Below are positions 34,116 to 53,324 of a DNA stretch of 64,000 bases, piece after piece. The notes under the pieces were generated by a model that saw nothing but the letters and a program-made list of their open reading frames with translations, was not told where the DNA came from and made no database searches. Origin of the DNA: Actinomadura rayongensis. GTDB lineage: Bacteria > Actinomycetota > Actinomycetes > Streptosporangiales > Streptosporangiaceae. Every line of letters begins with the position of its first letter. Position 1 is the first letter of the stretch. The stretch covers positions 1,466,479 to 1,530,478 of the forward strand of contig NZ_WUTW01000002.1 of NCBI RefSeq assembly GCF_009831215.1, given 5' to 3'. Both the position numbers and the translations under genes were made by a program.

Positions 34116-34772
34116 ATGAGGGTGCTGGTCGTCGAGGACCATGTGAAGCTCGCCGACGCGGTCGCGGCCGGGCTGCGCCGCGAGGGCATGGCGGTGGACG
34201 TCGCCCGGGACGGCCGGGAGGCCATCGACCGCGCGACCGTCGTCGACTACAGCGTCATCGTGCTCGACCGCGACCTGCCCGTCGTCCACGGCGACGAGGT
34301 CTGCCGGATCCTGACGGCCGAGGGGCTGGAGAGCCGGATCCTCATGCTCACCGCCGCCGGAACCATCGTGGACCGGGTCGACGGCTTCGAACTCGGCGCC
34401 GACGACTACCTCCCCAAGCCGTTCGCGTTCGCCGAGCTGGTCGCGCGGATCCGCGCCCTCGGGCGCCGGAACGGGCGTCCGGTGCCGCCCGAGCTCGTCC
34501 ACGGCGACCTGCGGCTCGACTCGGCGCACCGGACGGCCACCCGCGGGGGCCGCAAGCTCAACCTGACGCGCAAGGAGTTCTCCGTGCTGGAGCTGCTGCT
34601 CGCCGAACGGGGCCGGGTCGTGTCGGCCGAGGAACTGCTGGAGAAGGTCTGGGACGAGATGGCGGACCCGTTCACCACCACCGTCAAGGCGACGATCCAC
34701 CGGCTGCGCAGCAAGCTCGGCGAGCCCCCGCTGATCACGACCGTCCCGCAGGCCGGGTACCAGATCCGATGA
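34116..34772 (+). CDS. OmpR-family response regulator
   Basis: A 218-residue regulator. The N-terminal receiver has the acidic pair Glu 7/Asp 8, phospho-acceptor Asp 51 (VLDRDLP), Thr 79 and Lys 101 (LPKPF). The C-terminal winged helix includes LTRKEFSVLELLL and the recognition region with TTTVKATIHRLRSKLG. A GGGAGGGG site precedes the ATG. It is coupled to the kinase gene by an ATGA overlap. The GTCAC direct repeats upstream of this gene and upstream of the lipoprotein-permease-ATPase unit are its likely targets, suggesting it switches on export in response to the peptide or to envelope stress. Confidence 0.93.
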   Translation: MRVLVVEDHVKLADAVAAGLRREGMAVDVARDGREAIDRATVVDYSVIVLDRDLPVVHGDEVCRILTAEGLESRILMLTAAGTIVDRVDGFELGADDYLPKPFAFAELVARIRALGRRNGRPVPPELVHGDLRLDSAHRTATRGGRKLNLTRKEFSVLELLLAERGRVVSAEELLEKVWDEMADPFTTTVKATIHRLRSKLGEPPLITTVPQAGYQIR

Positions 34773-35980
34773 GCCCGCGACGCCTGCTGCCCCGCCCGAC
34801 CGTCCGGCTGCGCCTGACGCTGCTCTACGGCGGCGTGTTCCTCGCCGCGAGCGCCGCGCTGCTCACCGTCACGTACGTGCTGGTCGACGCGCGGTACCCC
34901 GCCCCCATCGCGCTCGGGACGGGCGGCGCGATCAGCGTCAAGGTGGACCGGCTCGGCGGCGCCGGCAAGCTCCAGGTCGCCGACCAGCAGGACGTGTTCA
35001 TGCACCGGCTGATGGTCGAGTCCGGCATCGCGCTGGCGATGATGATGGTCGTCGCGGTCGCGCTGGGCTGGCTGATCGCCGGGCGGATCCTGCGTCCGCT
35101 GCGGGTCGTCACCGCCACCGCGCGGCAGATCTCCGAGGACGACCTGCACCGGCGCCTGGACGCGGGCGGGCCGAACGACGAGCTGAAGGACCTCGCCGAC
35201 ACCATCGACGGGCTCCTCGGCCGGATGGAGGAGGCGTTCGAGGCGCAGCGGCGGTTCGTCGCGCACGCGTCCCACGAGCTGCACACGCCGCTCGCGGCCG
35301 AGAAGGCCATGCTGGAGGTGGCTCTGGCCGATCCGGACGCGACCGTCGAGTCCCTGCGGACCACCTGCGAAGAGGTCCTGGAGGTGGGACGGCAGCAGGA
35401 ACGGCTGATCGAGGCGCTGCTCACGCTGGCCCGCAGCCAGCGCGGCCTGGACCACCGGGAGCCGTTCAACCTCGCCGCCGTCGTGACGAACGTGCTCCAG
35501 ACCCGGCAGCCGCTGGCGGAGGCCAAGGGGCTGCGGCTGGACGCCGACGTCGTCTCGGCGCCCGCGGCGGGGGACCGGCGGCTCGCCGAACGGCTCGTGA
35601 TCAACCTGGTGGACAACGGCCTGCGCCACAACGTCGCGGGCGGCGAGGTCCTGGTCACCACCCGGGTCCGGGACGGCGAGGCCGTCCTGACGGTCTCCAA
35701 CACCGGCCCCGTGGTGCCCCCCGAACAGATCGACCGGCTGCTCCAGCCCTTCCAGCGCCTCGCCGCCGGTCGTACGGGCACCGACAGTGACGGTCTCGGG
35801 CTCGGCCTGTCGATCGTCGCGGCCATCGTCAAGGCCCACGGGGCGGCGTTGCGCGTCCGGCCGCGTCCGGGCGGCGGGCTGGACATCGAGGTGGCGTTCG
35901 CCCTTCCGGCGACCGCCCGTCCGGGCGACCACGCGAACGGCCGGGTGCTGCGCCGCATCCGCCGCGGGGCGCGCGTCTGA
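34769..35980 (+). CDS. Two-component sensor histidine kinase
   Basis: A 403-residue membrane kinase; ATG 34769 overlaps the regulator stop by 4 nt. Two transmembrane helices (about aa 15-40 and 85-110) bracket a short extracytoplasmic loop of roughly 50 residues. A HAMP linker, a HisKA domain with SHELHTPLA (phospho-His about 169) and a HATPase domain (N box NLVDNGLRHN near 280; G box GLGLGLS) follow. The usual Arg of the H box (SHELRTP) is His. Together with the preceding regulator it forms a complete pair flanked by transporter genes, an arrangement common for antibiotic-sensing resistance modules in Gram-positive bacteria. Confidence 0.93.
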   Translation: MSPRRLLPRPTVRLRLTLLYGGVFLAASAALLTVTYVLVDARYPAPIALGTGGAISVKVDRLGGAGKLQVADQQDVFMHRLMVESGIALAMMMVVAVALGWLIAGRILRPLRVVTATARQISEDDLHRRLDAGGPNDELKDLADTIDGLLGRMEEAFEAQRRFVAHASHELHTPLAAEKAMLEVALADPDATVESLRTTCEEVLEVGRQQERLIEALLTLARSQRGLDHREPFNLAAVVTNVLQTRQPLAEAKGLRLDADVVSAPAAGDRRLAERLVINLVDNGLRHNVAGGEVLVTTRVRDGEAVLTVSNTGPVVPPEQIDRLLQPFQRLAAGRTGTDSDGLGLGLSIVAAIVKAHGAALRVRPRPGGGLDIEVAFALPATARPGDHANGRVLRRIRRGARV

Positions 35981-36042
35981 CCGTCCCGGATCAGTTCCGC
36001 GCGCCTTTGTTCTTCGATCACGCGGCCCTTTTCCGTGTCGAT

Positions 36043-36078
36043 TTCCGGCCGATCGACAAAATGCGCTCCCGGCCGGAA
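36043..36078. terminator. Possible bidirectional terminator
   Basis: Perfect 9-bp arms (TTCCGGCCG and CGGCCGGAA) with an 18-nt loop lie in the 104-bp gap between the convergent kinase and LysR genes. There is no strong T tract. Confidence 0.4.
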
Positions 36079-36084
36079 CACCGA

Positions 36085-36984
36085 TCAGCTTCGCGCGAGC
36101 TGCGCGGTGAGTTCGTCGACGAACGTTTGCAGGAGCGGCGAACGCGTTCCCTGGCGGGTGCCGAGATACCAGGTGCGGGTCATCGGGACGGCGCCGATCT
36201 GGACGAGCGCCAGGCCGTGCGACCCGGCGTAGGGCGCGGCGACCCAGTTGGGGAGGACGGTCGCCCCCTGGCCGGCGGCGACCATCTCGACGAGCAGTTC
36301 GGTGACCACGGGCATCGTCGTGATGCGGGCCGGACGGGCGCGCGGCGGCAGCGGCAGGGGGATCGACGGGATCCGGGTCTGGTCGTAGGAGTCGTACAGG
36401 ATCAGATGGGCGTCGGTGAAGTCGCGCGCGGTGAGGTGGGAGCGTCCGGCCCAGGGGTGGTCGGCGGGGACGACGGCCACCATCTCGTCGTCGAAGAGGC
36501 GGGTCAGGCTGATCCGGTCCATCTCCGGATGCGGCTTGGTGATCAGCGCGACGTCGATGTGGTCGGTGAGCAGCGCGGGGACCGGCGCGTCGTCCGGGAC
36601 GGACTCGATGCGCACCTCCGCCCGGGGACACCGCTCGCGGAAGGTGCGGATGACCGGCGGCAGCCACTGCAGCGTGGTGCTGCACTCGGCGGTGAACCGG
36701 ACGCGGCGGTCACGGCCGTCCCGGATCTCCCGGACGTCGCGGGTCGCCGACCGCAGCTCGTTCAAAACCTGGTGGGCCGCGACGAGCATGCGCCGTCCGG
36801 CGGCGTTGGGGACGAGCCGGCGGCCGGCGCGGTCGAACAGCGGCATCCCGAGCCGGTCCTCCAGGCGGGTGAGCCGCTGGCTCAGCGCGGGCTGGCTGAC
36901 GTAGAGCCGCTCGGCCGCCGCGGTGAGCGACCCGGACTCGGCGGTGGCGGCGAGCAGTTCGAGGTCGCGCAGGTCCACATCCAT
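36085..36984 (-). CDS. LysR-family transcriptional regulator
   Basis: A 299-residue regulator. The N-terminal winged helix-turn-helix (aa about 3-62) includes SLTAAAERLYVSQPALSQRLTRLE, and an effector-binding domain follows from about aa 90 (RRVRFTAECS onward). ATG 36984 has AAGGTGA 5 nt upstream. It is divergent from the SDR-tautomerase pair, the classical arrangement in which a LysR protein controls its divergent neighbour. The 101-bp gap contains ATAAC and GTTAT half-sites in inverted orientation that could form its operator. These three genes may be an unrelated housekeeping island rather than part of peptide biosynthesis. Confidence 0.92.
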   Translation of the reverse strand: MDVDLRDLELLAATAESGSLTAAAERLYVSQPALSQRLTRLEDRLGMPLFDRAGRRLVPNAAGRRMLVAAHQVLNELRSATRDVREIRDGRDRRVRFTAECSTTLQWLPPVIRTFRERCPRAEVRIESVPDDAPVPALLTDHIDVALITKPHPEMDRISLTRLFDDEMVAVVPADHPWAGRSHLTARDFTDAHLILYDSYDQTRIPSIPLPLPPRARPARITTMPVVTELLVEMVAAGQGATVLPNWVAAPYAGSHGLALVQIGAVPMTRTWYLGTRQGTRSPLLQTFVDELTAQLARS

Positions 36985-37085
36985 AACTTCACCTTATTGC
37001 AGGCTCCAAACTTCGACGTGGTGTTATCCGTCGGCCAGTCCTAGCGTCGCCGGTGTCGGAATCAGCGAACGAAGGACGGGTCGAA

Positions 37086-37823
37086 GTGCCGAAGAACATC
37101 ACCGCCGTAGTGACGGGTGCGTCGAGCGGGATCGGGCTGGCCATCGCGGAGGCGTTCCTCGCCCGGGGCGCCGACGTCGTGATCAACGGACGGGACGCGG
37201 GCCGTCTCGCCAAGGCCGCCGCCCACCTCGGACAGAGCGGAAAAGTCGCGCAGGTGGCGGGCGACATCGGGGACGCGGCGACGGGCGCGGCCCTCGTCCG
37301 GACGGCCGTGGAGCGCTTCGGCGGCGTGGACGTCCTGGTCAACAACGCCGGCACGTTCGCGACGAAGCCCTTCACCGACGTGACGGAGGACGAGGTGGAC
37401 GGCTTCCTGACGGCCAACCTCAAGGGCACCTACCTGACGACCCAGGCCGTCGTCCGCCGGATGCGCGAACAGGGCCGAGGCGGAAGCATCGTCAACATCG
37501 GCACAGTTCTGGTCGACCACGCCGTAGCGGGGATCACCGCGTCGGCGCCGATCATCAGCAAGGCCGGCGTCCACGCGCTCACCACGAGCCTCGCCGCCGA
37601 ACTCGCGACGGACGGCATCCGCGTCAACCTCGTCGCCCCCGGCATGATCCGCACCCCGCTCCACGCGGCCTGGGACGTCGACGCCTTCAGCGGCCTGGCA
37701 CTCCTCAACCGCGTAGGCGAAGTCTCCGAAATCGCGGACGCGGTCCTCTACCTGGCGACCGCCGAGTTCGTCACCGGCCACGCCCTGCGCGTGGACGGTG
37801 GCCACACCACCGGCCGCCCCTGA
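37086..37823 (+). CDS. SDR-family oxidoreductase with altered active site
   Basis: A 245-residue short-chain dehydrogenase/reductase-like protein. The nucleotide-binding motif TGASSGIG near the N terminus and the NNAG motif are intact. The catalytic YxxxK reads P-I-I-S-K: Pro 155 stands where Tyr is expected, with Lys 159 kept, and the usual catalytic Ser region reads NIGTVL. It may thus not be a normal dehydrogenase. I chose GTG 37086 (GAAGGA upstream), which puts the TGASSGIG motif 10 residues in; GTG 37053 would add 11 residues. It is followed 19 bp later by a tautomerase gene and is probably controlled by the divergent LysR protein. Confidence 0.88.
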   Translation: MPKNITAVVTGASSGIGLAIAEAFLARGADVVINGRDAGRLAKAAAHLGQSGKVAQVAGDIGDAATGAALVRTAVERFGGVDVLVNNAGTFATKPFTDVTEDEVDGFLTANLKGTYLTTQAVVRRMREQGRGGSIVNIGTVLVDHAVAGITASAPIISKAGVHALTTSLAAELATDGIRVNLVAPGMIRTPLHAAWDVDAFSGLALLNRVGEVSEIADAVLYLATAEFVTGHALRVDGGHTTGRP

Positions 37824-37842
37824 CCCCCGAAAGAAGACCCCC

Positions 37843-38052
37843 ATGCCCTACGTGAACGTGAAGATCACCCGCGAGGACGTCACACCCGACCAGAAGGCCG
37901 AAATCATCGCAGGCGTCACCGACCTGCTCGCACGCGTCCTCGCCAAGGACCCGGCCGCAACCTTCGTCGTCATCGACGAGGTAGCCCTGGAGGACTGGGG
38001 AGTCGGCGGCCTCCCCGTCCACGAGTACCGCCGCCGAAGATCAACAACCTGA
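37843..38052 (+). CDS. 4-oxalocrotonate tautomerase-like protein
   Basis: A 69-residue protein, the normal size for this family. It starts MPYVNVKI, so Pro 2 becomes the N-terminal general base after Met removal. The expected DQKAEIIAGVTDLLARVL helix and the FVVIDEVALEDWGVGG strand follow. It would interconvert keto and enol forms of a small molecule or act on a related unsaturated acid; the substrate is unknown. I chose ATG 37843 because the N-terminal Pro is essential in this family. It is probably co-transcribed with the SDR upstream, and a strong terminator hairpin follows 12 bp downstream. Confidence 0.87.
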   Translation: MPYVNVKITREDVTPDQKAEIIAGVTDLLARVLAKDPAATFVVIDEVALEDWGVGGLPVHEYRRRRSTT

Positions 38053-38063
38053 CCCCACCCCAC

Positions 38064-38106
38064 CGCCCCCTCCCGGCAACCCACGTCGCCGTCCCGGGAG
38101 GGGGCG
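38064..38106 (+). terminator. Hairpin terminator after the SDR-tautomerase unit
   Basis: Perfect 13-bp GC-rich arms (CGCCCCCTCCCGG and its complement) with a 17-nt loop start 12 bp after the tautomerase stop. There is no clear T run, as is common in high-GC actinomycetes. Confidence 0.75.
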
Positions 38107-39678
38107 TGCGGCGTCAGGGGTCCGGGACGCGCGGCGCGGTTCGTGCGGGGTCTCGGGCCGGGGAGGAGGCTGTGCCTTCGTTCGGAGGAGTGAGTGAGGG
38201 TCGTGGGGACGTAGTACGAACCTTCGCTTATTGATCGGCGGCTCGTGGATTCCTGTGCCGGGGATTTTACTCGCGCACGTCGGTCTGATTCGTGGGGCGC
38301 GGACGCTGGGTGAGCGTGCTGGTTCAGTGTTGCGTGACAGTGAATATGGGCGGGGATCGGGTGCTTCTTCGCGGTGGACCTCACCGTGGCCAAGGTGTCG
38401 CTGTGAGGGGCGAGGACGAGCCGCGACGGGTTCAGAAGGGTTGCGTCTTCGGTGTGCCCTGGCGTGAGCCTCGAACCTGACGCACTTCGAGTCGGCATCT
38501 GGGATGCGGTTGGCGTTGATCGTCGCGAAGCGATGACGGGGCTTGGGGAAGGGAAGTAAGGCTCGCTGGTGGCGCCTCGTCGAGCGTTCCAGGCTCGGTT
38601 GCAATCGCGAACGGCTGGACTGTCGCTTGTGGAAAAAATCTAAAGCGGTGGTTTCGGCTGGTCAGATTGGGTGTAGAAGGCGTCATCTTTGCAGATGTGA
38701 AGAGTTCTCGCGACGTGCTCGCCATGTCTAACGATCATGGTCACCGCCGTCCGTACCGGCCTGACGTGCGGAGACGTGCCCAGTTAGGTGGCCTGTGAAT
38801 GCCCGCTCGTTGCCACTAATGAGGCGGGGGATCTGGTGCGGGTTCTGGCCATGTAAGGGCTGTCGCGTGGTCATGGTGATTGCATGTCTGTCGTGTCTTT
38901 TTCTGTAAGCGTGACAGTGGGTGGCTCTCGGAAGTTCGTCTGGTTGCTTGGCGGTCGCTGTGTCGGCCCGCCTTCGATGGGCGGTTGCTCGGACTGGTGC
39001 TCGCGGGCTGAAGAAGTGCTGTTGTTGAGTTCGAATATGGCCCGGTTGCTGGTGTTTGTAGCGCGTCGATGCATGCAGGGACGGCGATTGGTGGTGGCCC
39101 GTGAATAAACCTTGCCAGGGCGTTGATAACGGTAAGCACAGTGGGTCAGGCCGGTTCCGGATCCGTTCCGGTGGGTGGGTGATGCACAGAGATCCGACGT
39201 TTCGCGCGTGGAGCGCCGGTGGCGGACGGCCGGAAGCGTCGGGAGGTCGCCCGGCGGGCGAAGGATCCGGTGAGGGGCGGCCGTGGTCCGTGAGGGGAAG
39301 CGCTGGTGGGCCGCTGTCGGTCCTGAGGACCGTTCTGGCCGTCGGTTACTGCGCTGACGTGGCCCGCCGCGCCGTCGAACGGCGCGTTCGCCGAGGTCGG
39401 GAGCGGCGGGCCGTCGCCTGGTAGCGCGGGTGTGAGGTGCGGCCATCGTCGGGGCGGTGTTCGCCGACGGTCGTTTGCCGGCGCTGTGATGGCGCGGGTG
39501 ACGGTCTGCCGCCTGGGCGGCCGGTGTCGGCCGCCTTGTCGCGTTTGGCGGCGGTCGGCGGCTCCAGGGCGGCCCCGCGTCCATCACCTTGCGTGGACGC
39601 CGGGGCCTGGGCCGCTGCGGGGGCGGCCCGGTCGGCCCTGGGGGTCGTGCCTGCCGTGCGGCGGGCCGGGCGGGCTGG
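38107..39678. other. 1.6-kb stretch with no supportable gene
   Basis: Open frames here are short, rich in Arg/Pro/Ser and overlap each other on both strands; none has a recognisable motif, a good ribosome site or a family resemblance. Base composition is less GC-rich than in the flanking genes, especially at 38600-39100. I see no tRNA, rRNA, CRISPR or transposase remnant. A small perfect hairpin lies at 39368-39386. It may be a relic or boundary between two cluster halves. Confidence 0.5.
39368..39386. repeat. Small perfect hairpin
   Basis: Arms CGCGCCGT and ACGGCGCG (8 bp) flank a 3-nt loop inside the gene-poor stretch. It lies about 300 bp beyond the 3' end of the minus-strand gene at 39679. 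Its function is unknown. Confidence 0.3.
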
Positions 39679-40800
39679 TCAGACGCCCAGGCGCGCCTTG
39701 ATCTCGCCGAAGAACGGGATGTGCCGGTAGTCCTTGGCCTCGGGGTCGTAGTCGGTGTACCGGTTGGTGAACGCGAGGAGCTTCTGCTGGACCTCCTCGG
39801 CGGGGATCACGTGGATCTCGCTTTCGATGCGTTCGATCTCCCCGAGGAAGTCCGCCAGTACGGCGGGGAGTTCGGGGTGCAGACGAATCAAACCTCCGTC
39901 GAGTTCGATTCCGCCGTGCTCGGAGAGGTAGTTGAAGAGGAGCTGGGACGCCACCGCGTCGTAGTTCGGGCGCGGGATCCCCTCGACCGAATAGCGGAGC
40001 AGCCGCTCGGAGAGGATGTACTCGTACGCCAGCTGCGCCTCGGTGGCGGGCAGGTCGGGGTCGTTCATGCAGGCCAGCATTCCCGAGACGTCCACCCGCA
40101 GTTCTTCCAGACCTGCTAGAGGTTTCAACTTCTTGAAGGGAAGGAACTCCGGGATCGGCATGTCGCCCTGCCGGTGGTGGTACTCGTGCAGCCGCACCCA
40201 CCAGGAGGACGCCTGTTCGACGGTCTTGTCGTCGATGCCCCGCAGCAGGGGGAAGCTTCCCTCCGCCATAACGGCGTCGATCATCTTGCGGGTGATGCGG
40301 TTGTGGCGTTCTACGAACTTGTCGATGAAGTAGAAGATCAGGTCGTCGCCGTCCTGGAGGCCGTCGACGTGGTTCTCCGGGAAGAGGGCGACGACCACCC
40401 GGGACTTGAAGCCCTCCGAGCACTCCGCGATGGTCACGGGCATGGTGTTGCTCGCGTACCGGGCGGCCAGGTGCGGATTGGTCGGCAGCGTCTCGTAGGT
40501 CAGGTACTCCAGCGACAGGGCGGGGAAGTACGAGGCGTCGAACAGCGAGAAGAGATGGTTGTCCCGCCGCTCGTTGATGTGCGCCTTCACCGCGGACAGG
40601 CGCGGCTCTGACGGGAGTTTCCGCAGGTCGTCGACCAGCGCCTGGGCGATCGGCTGGCGGCTCAGGGCGGGCGAGTCCGCGATCTGCCGGGCGAGCCGGC
40701 CGAGGAAGTCCGGGTCGCGGAAGGACGCGCGCGACTCCTTGATCTTCTCCCGGAGCTGGTTGACCTCGTCGATTACCTCGGATGCCGTGCTGTGTGACAT
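39679..40800 (-). CDS. Uncharacterised protein with HExxH motif
   Basis: A 373-residue soluble protein that I do not recognise with certainty; it could be one of the DUF-named actinobacterial families such as DUF6421. There is no signal peptide or membrane segment. Near the middle it reads RLHEYHHRQGD, containing HExxH (His 205, Glu 206, His 209), the zinc-metallopeptidase signature, and a further acidic stretch follows. I chose ATG 40800 (MSHSTAS); longer upstream frames are Arg/Pro-rich and look non-coding. AAGG lies 12 nt upstream, so the ribosome site is weak. It is divergent from the PKS-NRPS gene across a 680-bp gap, so a role in that pathway or its regulation is plausible but unproven. 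Confidence 0.75.
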   Translation of the reverse strand: MSHSTASEVIDEVNQLREKIKESRASFRDPDFLGRLARQIADSPALSRQPIAQALVDDLRKLPSEPRLSAVKAHINERRDNHLFSLFDASYFPALSLEYLTYETLPTNPHLAARYASNTMPVTIAECSEGFKSRVVVALFPENHVDGLQDGDDLIFYFIDKFVERHNRITRKMIDAVMAEGSFPLLRGIDDKTVEQASSWWVRLHEYHHRQGDMPIPEFLPFKKLKPLAGLEELRVDVSGMLACMNDPDLPATEAQLAYEYILSERLLRYSVEGIPRPNYDAVASQLLFNYLSEHGGIELDGGLIRLHPELPAVLADFLGEIERIESEIHVIPAEEVQQKLLAFTNRYTDYDPEAKDYRHIPFFGEIKARLGV

Positions 40801-41480
40801 GGCAGTGGCAGGCCTTCTTTGGATGGGGTGCTTGCACGTGCGGCGGGTCGGCCGAGATCGGCCGACGTGGCGGCCCCGGCGCCCGCGAGGAGGGTCCCGC
40901 GGCGTGGGTCCTGAGGGGTCGGCGGAGGACGGGACGCCGGCGGGACGGCCGTTAACGGCACGTGGAGCAACCTCCCTCTCGGGGGTCGCCGAGCCCCCTG
41001 TCAATACCGCGGGTATCGCTACAGGTCACGGCGCCCGTCTTGACGAACAATTGATCATCCGGCCGTGGCGCAGCCGATTCGTGCACGTAGGAGAGGTGCC
41101 GGCGGCGCCTCGGATCGGGTTCCGCTTCGAAGGCGCGGCCGGTCGGTCACGATAAATACGGAAGTTATGCTCCTGTTGTTCACTTCTATCGCGGCCGGTT
41201 GCCACCTCGAATTGGCGCCTCACCATAACCTAGAATCGCAATCACAAGCCGAGTGATCCATGTCACATTGAAGCGCAAAGGGCTGTGATTGATACTTCCA
41301 ATGGTTGCTCGATGGCCGATGGTGTTAATTCGTCATTCGCACGTGTGGTGACCTCGGGAAATGCGTTATTCGATCACTGGGTCCATAACGCAGAGTGCCT
41401 GAGGTCTACTTTTGCGTGTTCGTTGACGGGCGATCTCCAGCGATTCGACGGCGCCGGCACGCCGTCCCGGGAAGGACCCG
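40801..41480. promoter_or_regulatory. Divergent intergenic region before the PKS-NRPS gene
   Basis: A 680-bp gap separates the minus-strand HExxH protein gene and the plus-strand hybrid gene. The right half (about 41150-41440) is distinctly AT-richer than anything else in the right block, with segments such as ATAAATACGG and GGTGTTAATTCG. This fits a major promoter/regulator landing zone for the PKS-NRPS transcript. I could not define -35/-10 boxes confidently. Short open frames here have no support. Confidence 0.5.
41471..41476 (+). promoter_or_regulatory. RBS of the PKS-NRPS gene
   Basis: GAAGGA, 4 nt before ATG 41481, supports this start, which gives a protein opening directly into the first DH domain. 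Confidence 0.6.

Positions 41481-53320
<11,840 letters not shown>

Positions 53321-53324
<4 letters not shown>

Noticed and set aside
38290..38345. Possible tRNA T-arm (GGTTCAGT)
   Set aside because: No matching acceptor stem or anticodon arm around it.
38871..39587. Minus-strand open frame of 238 codons in the gene-poor stretch
   Set aside because: Low-complexity Pro/Arg/Thr sequence with no ribosome site or family motif; treated as chance.
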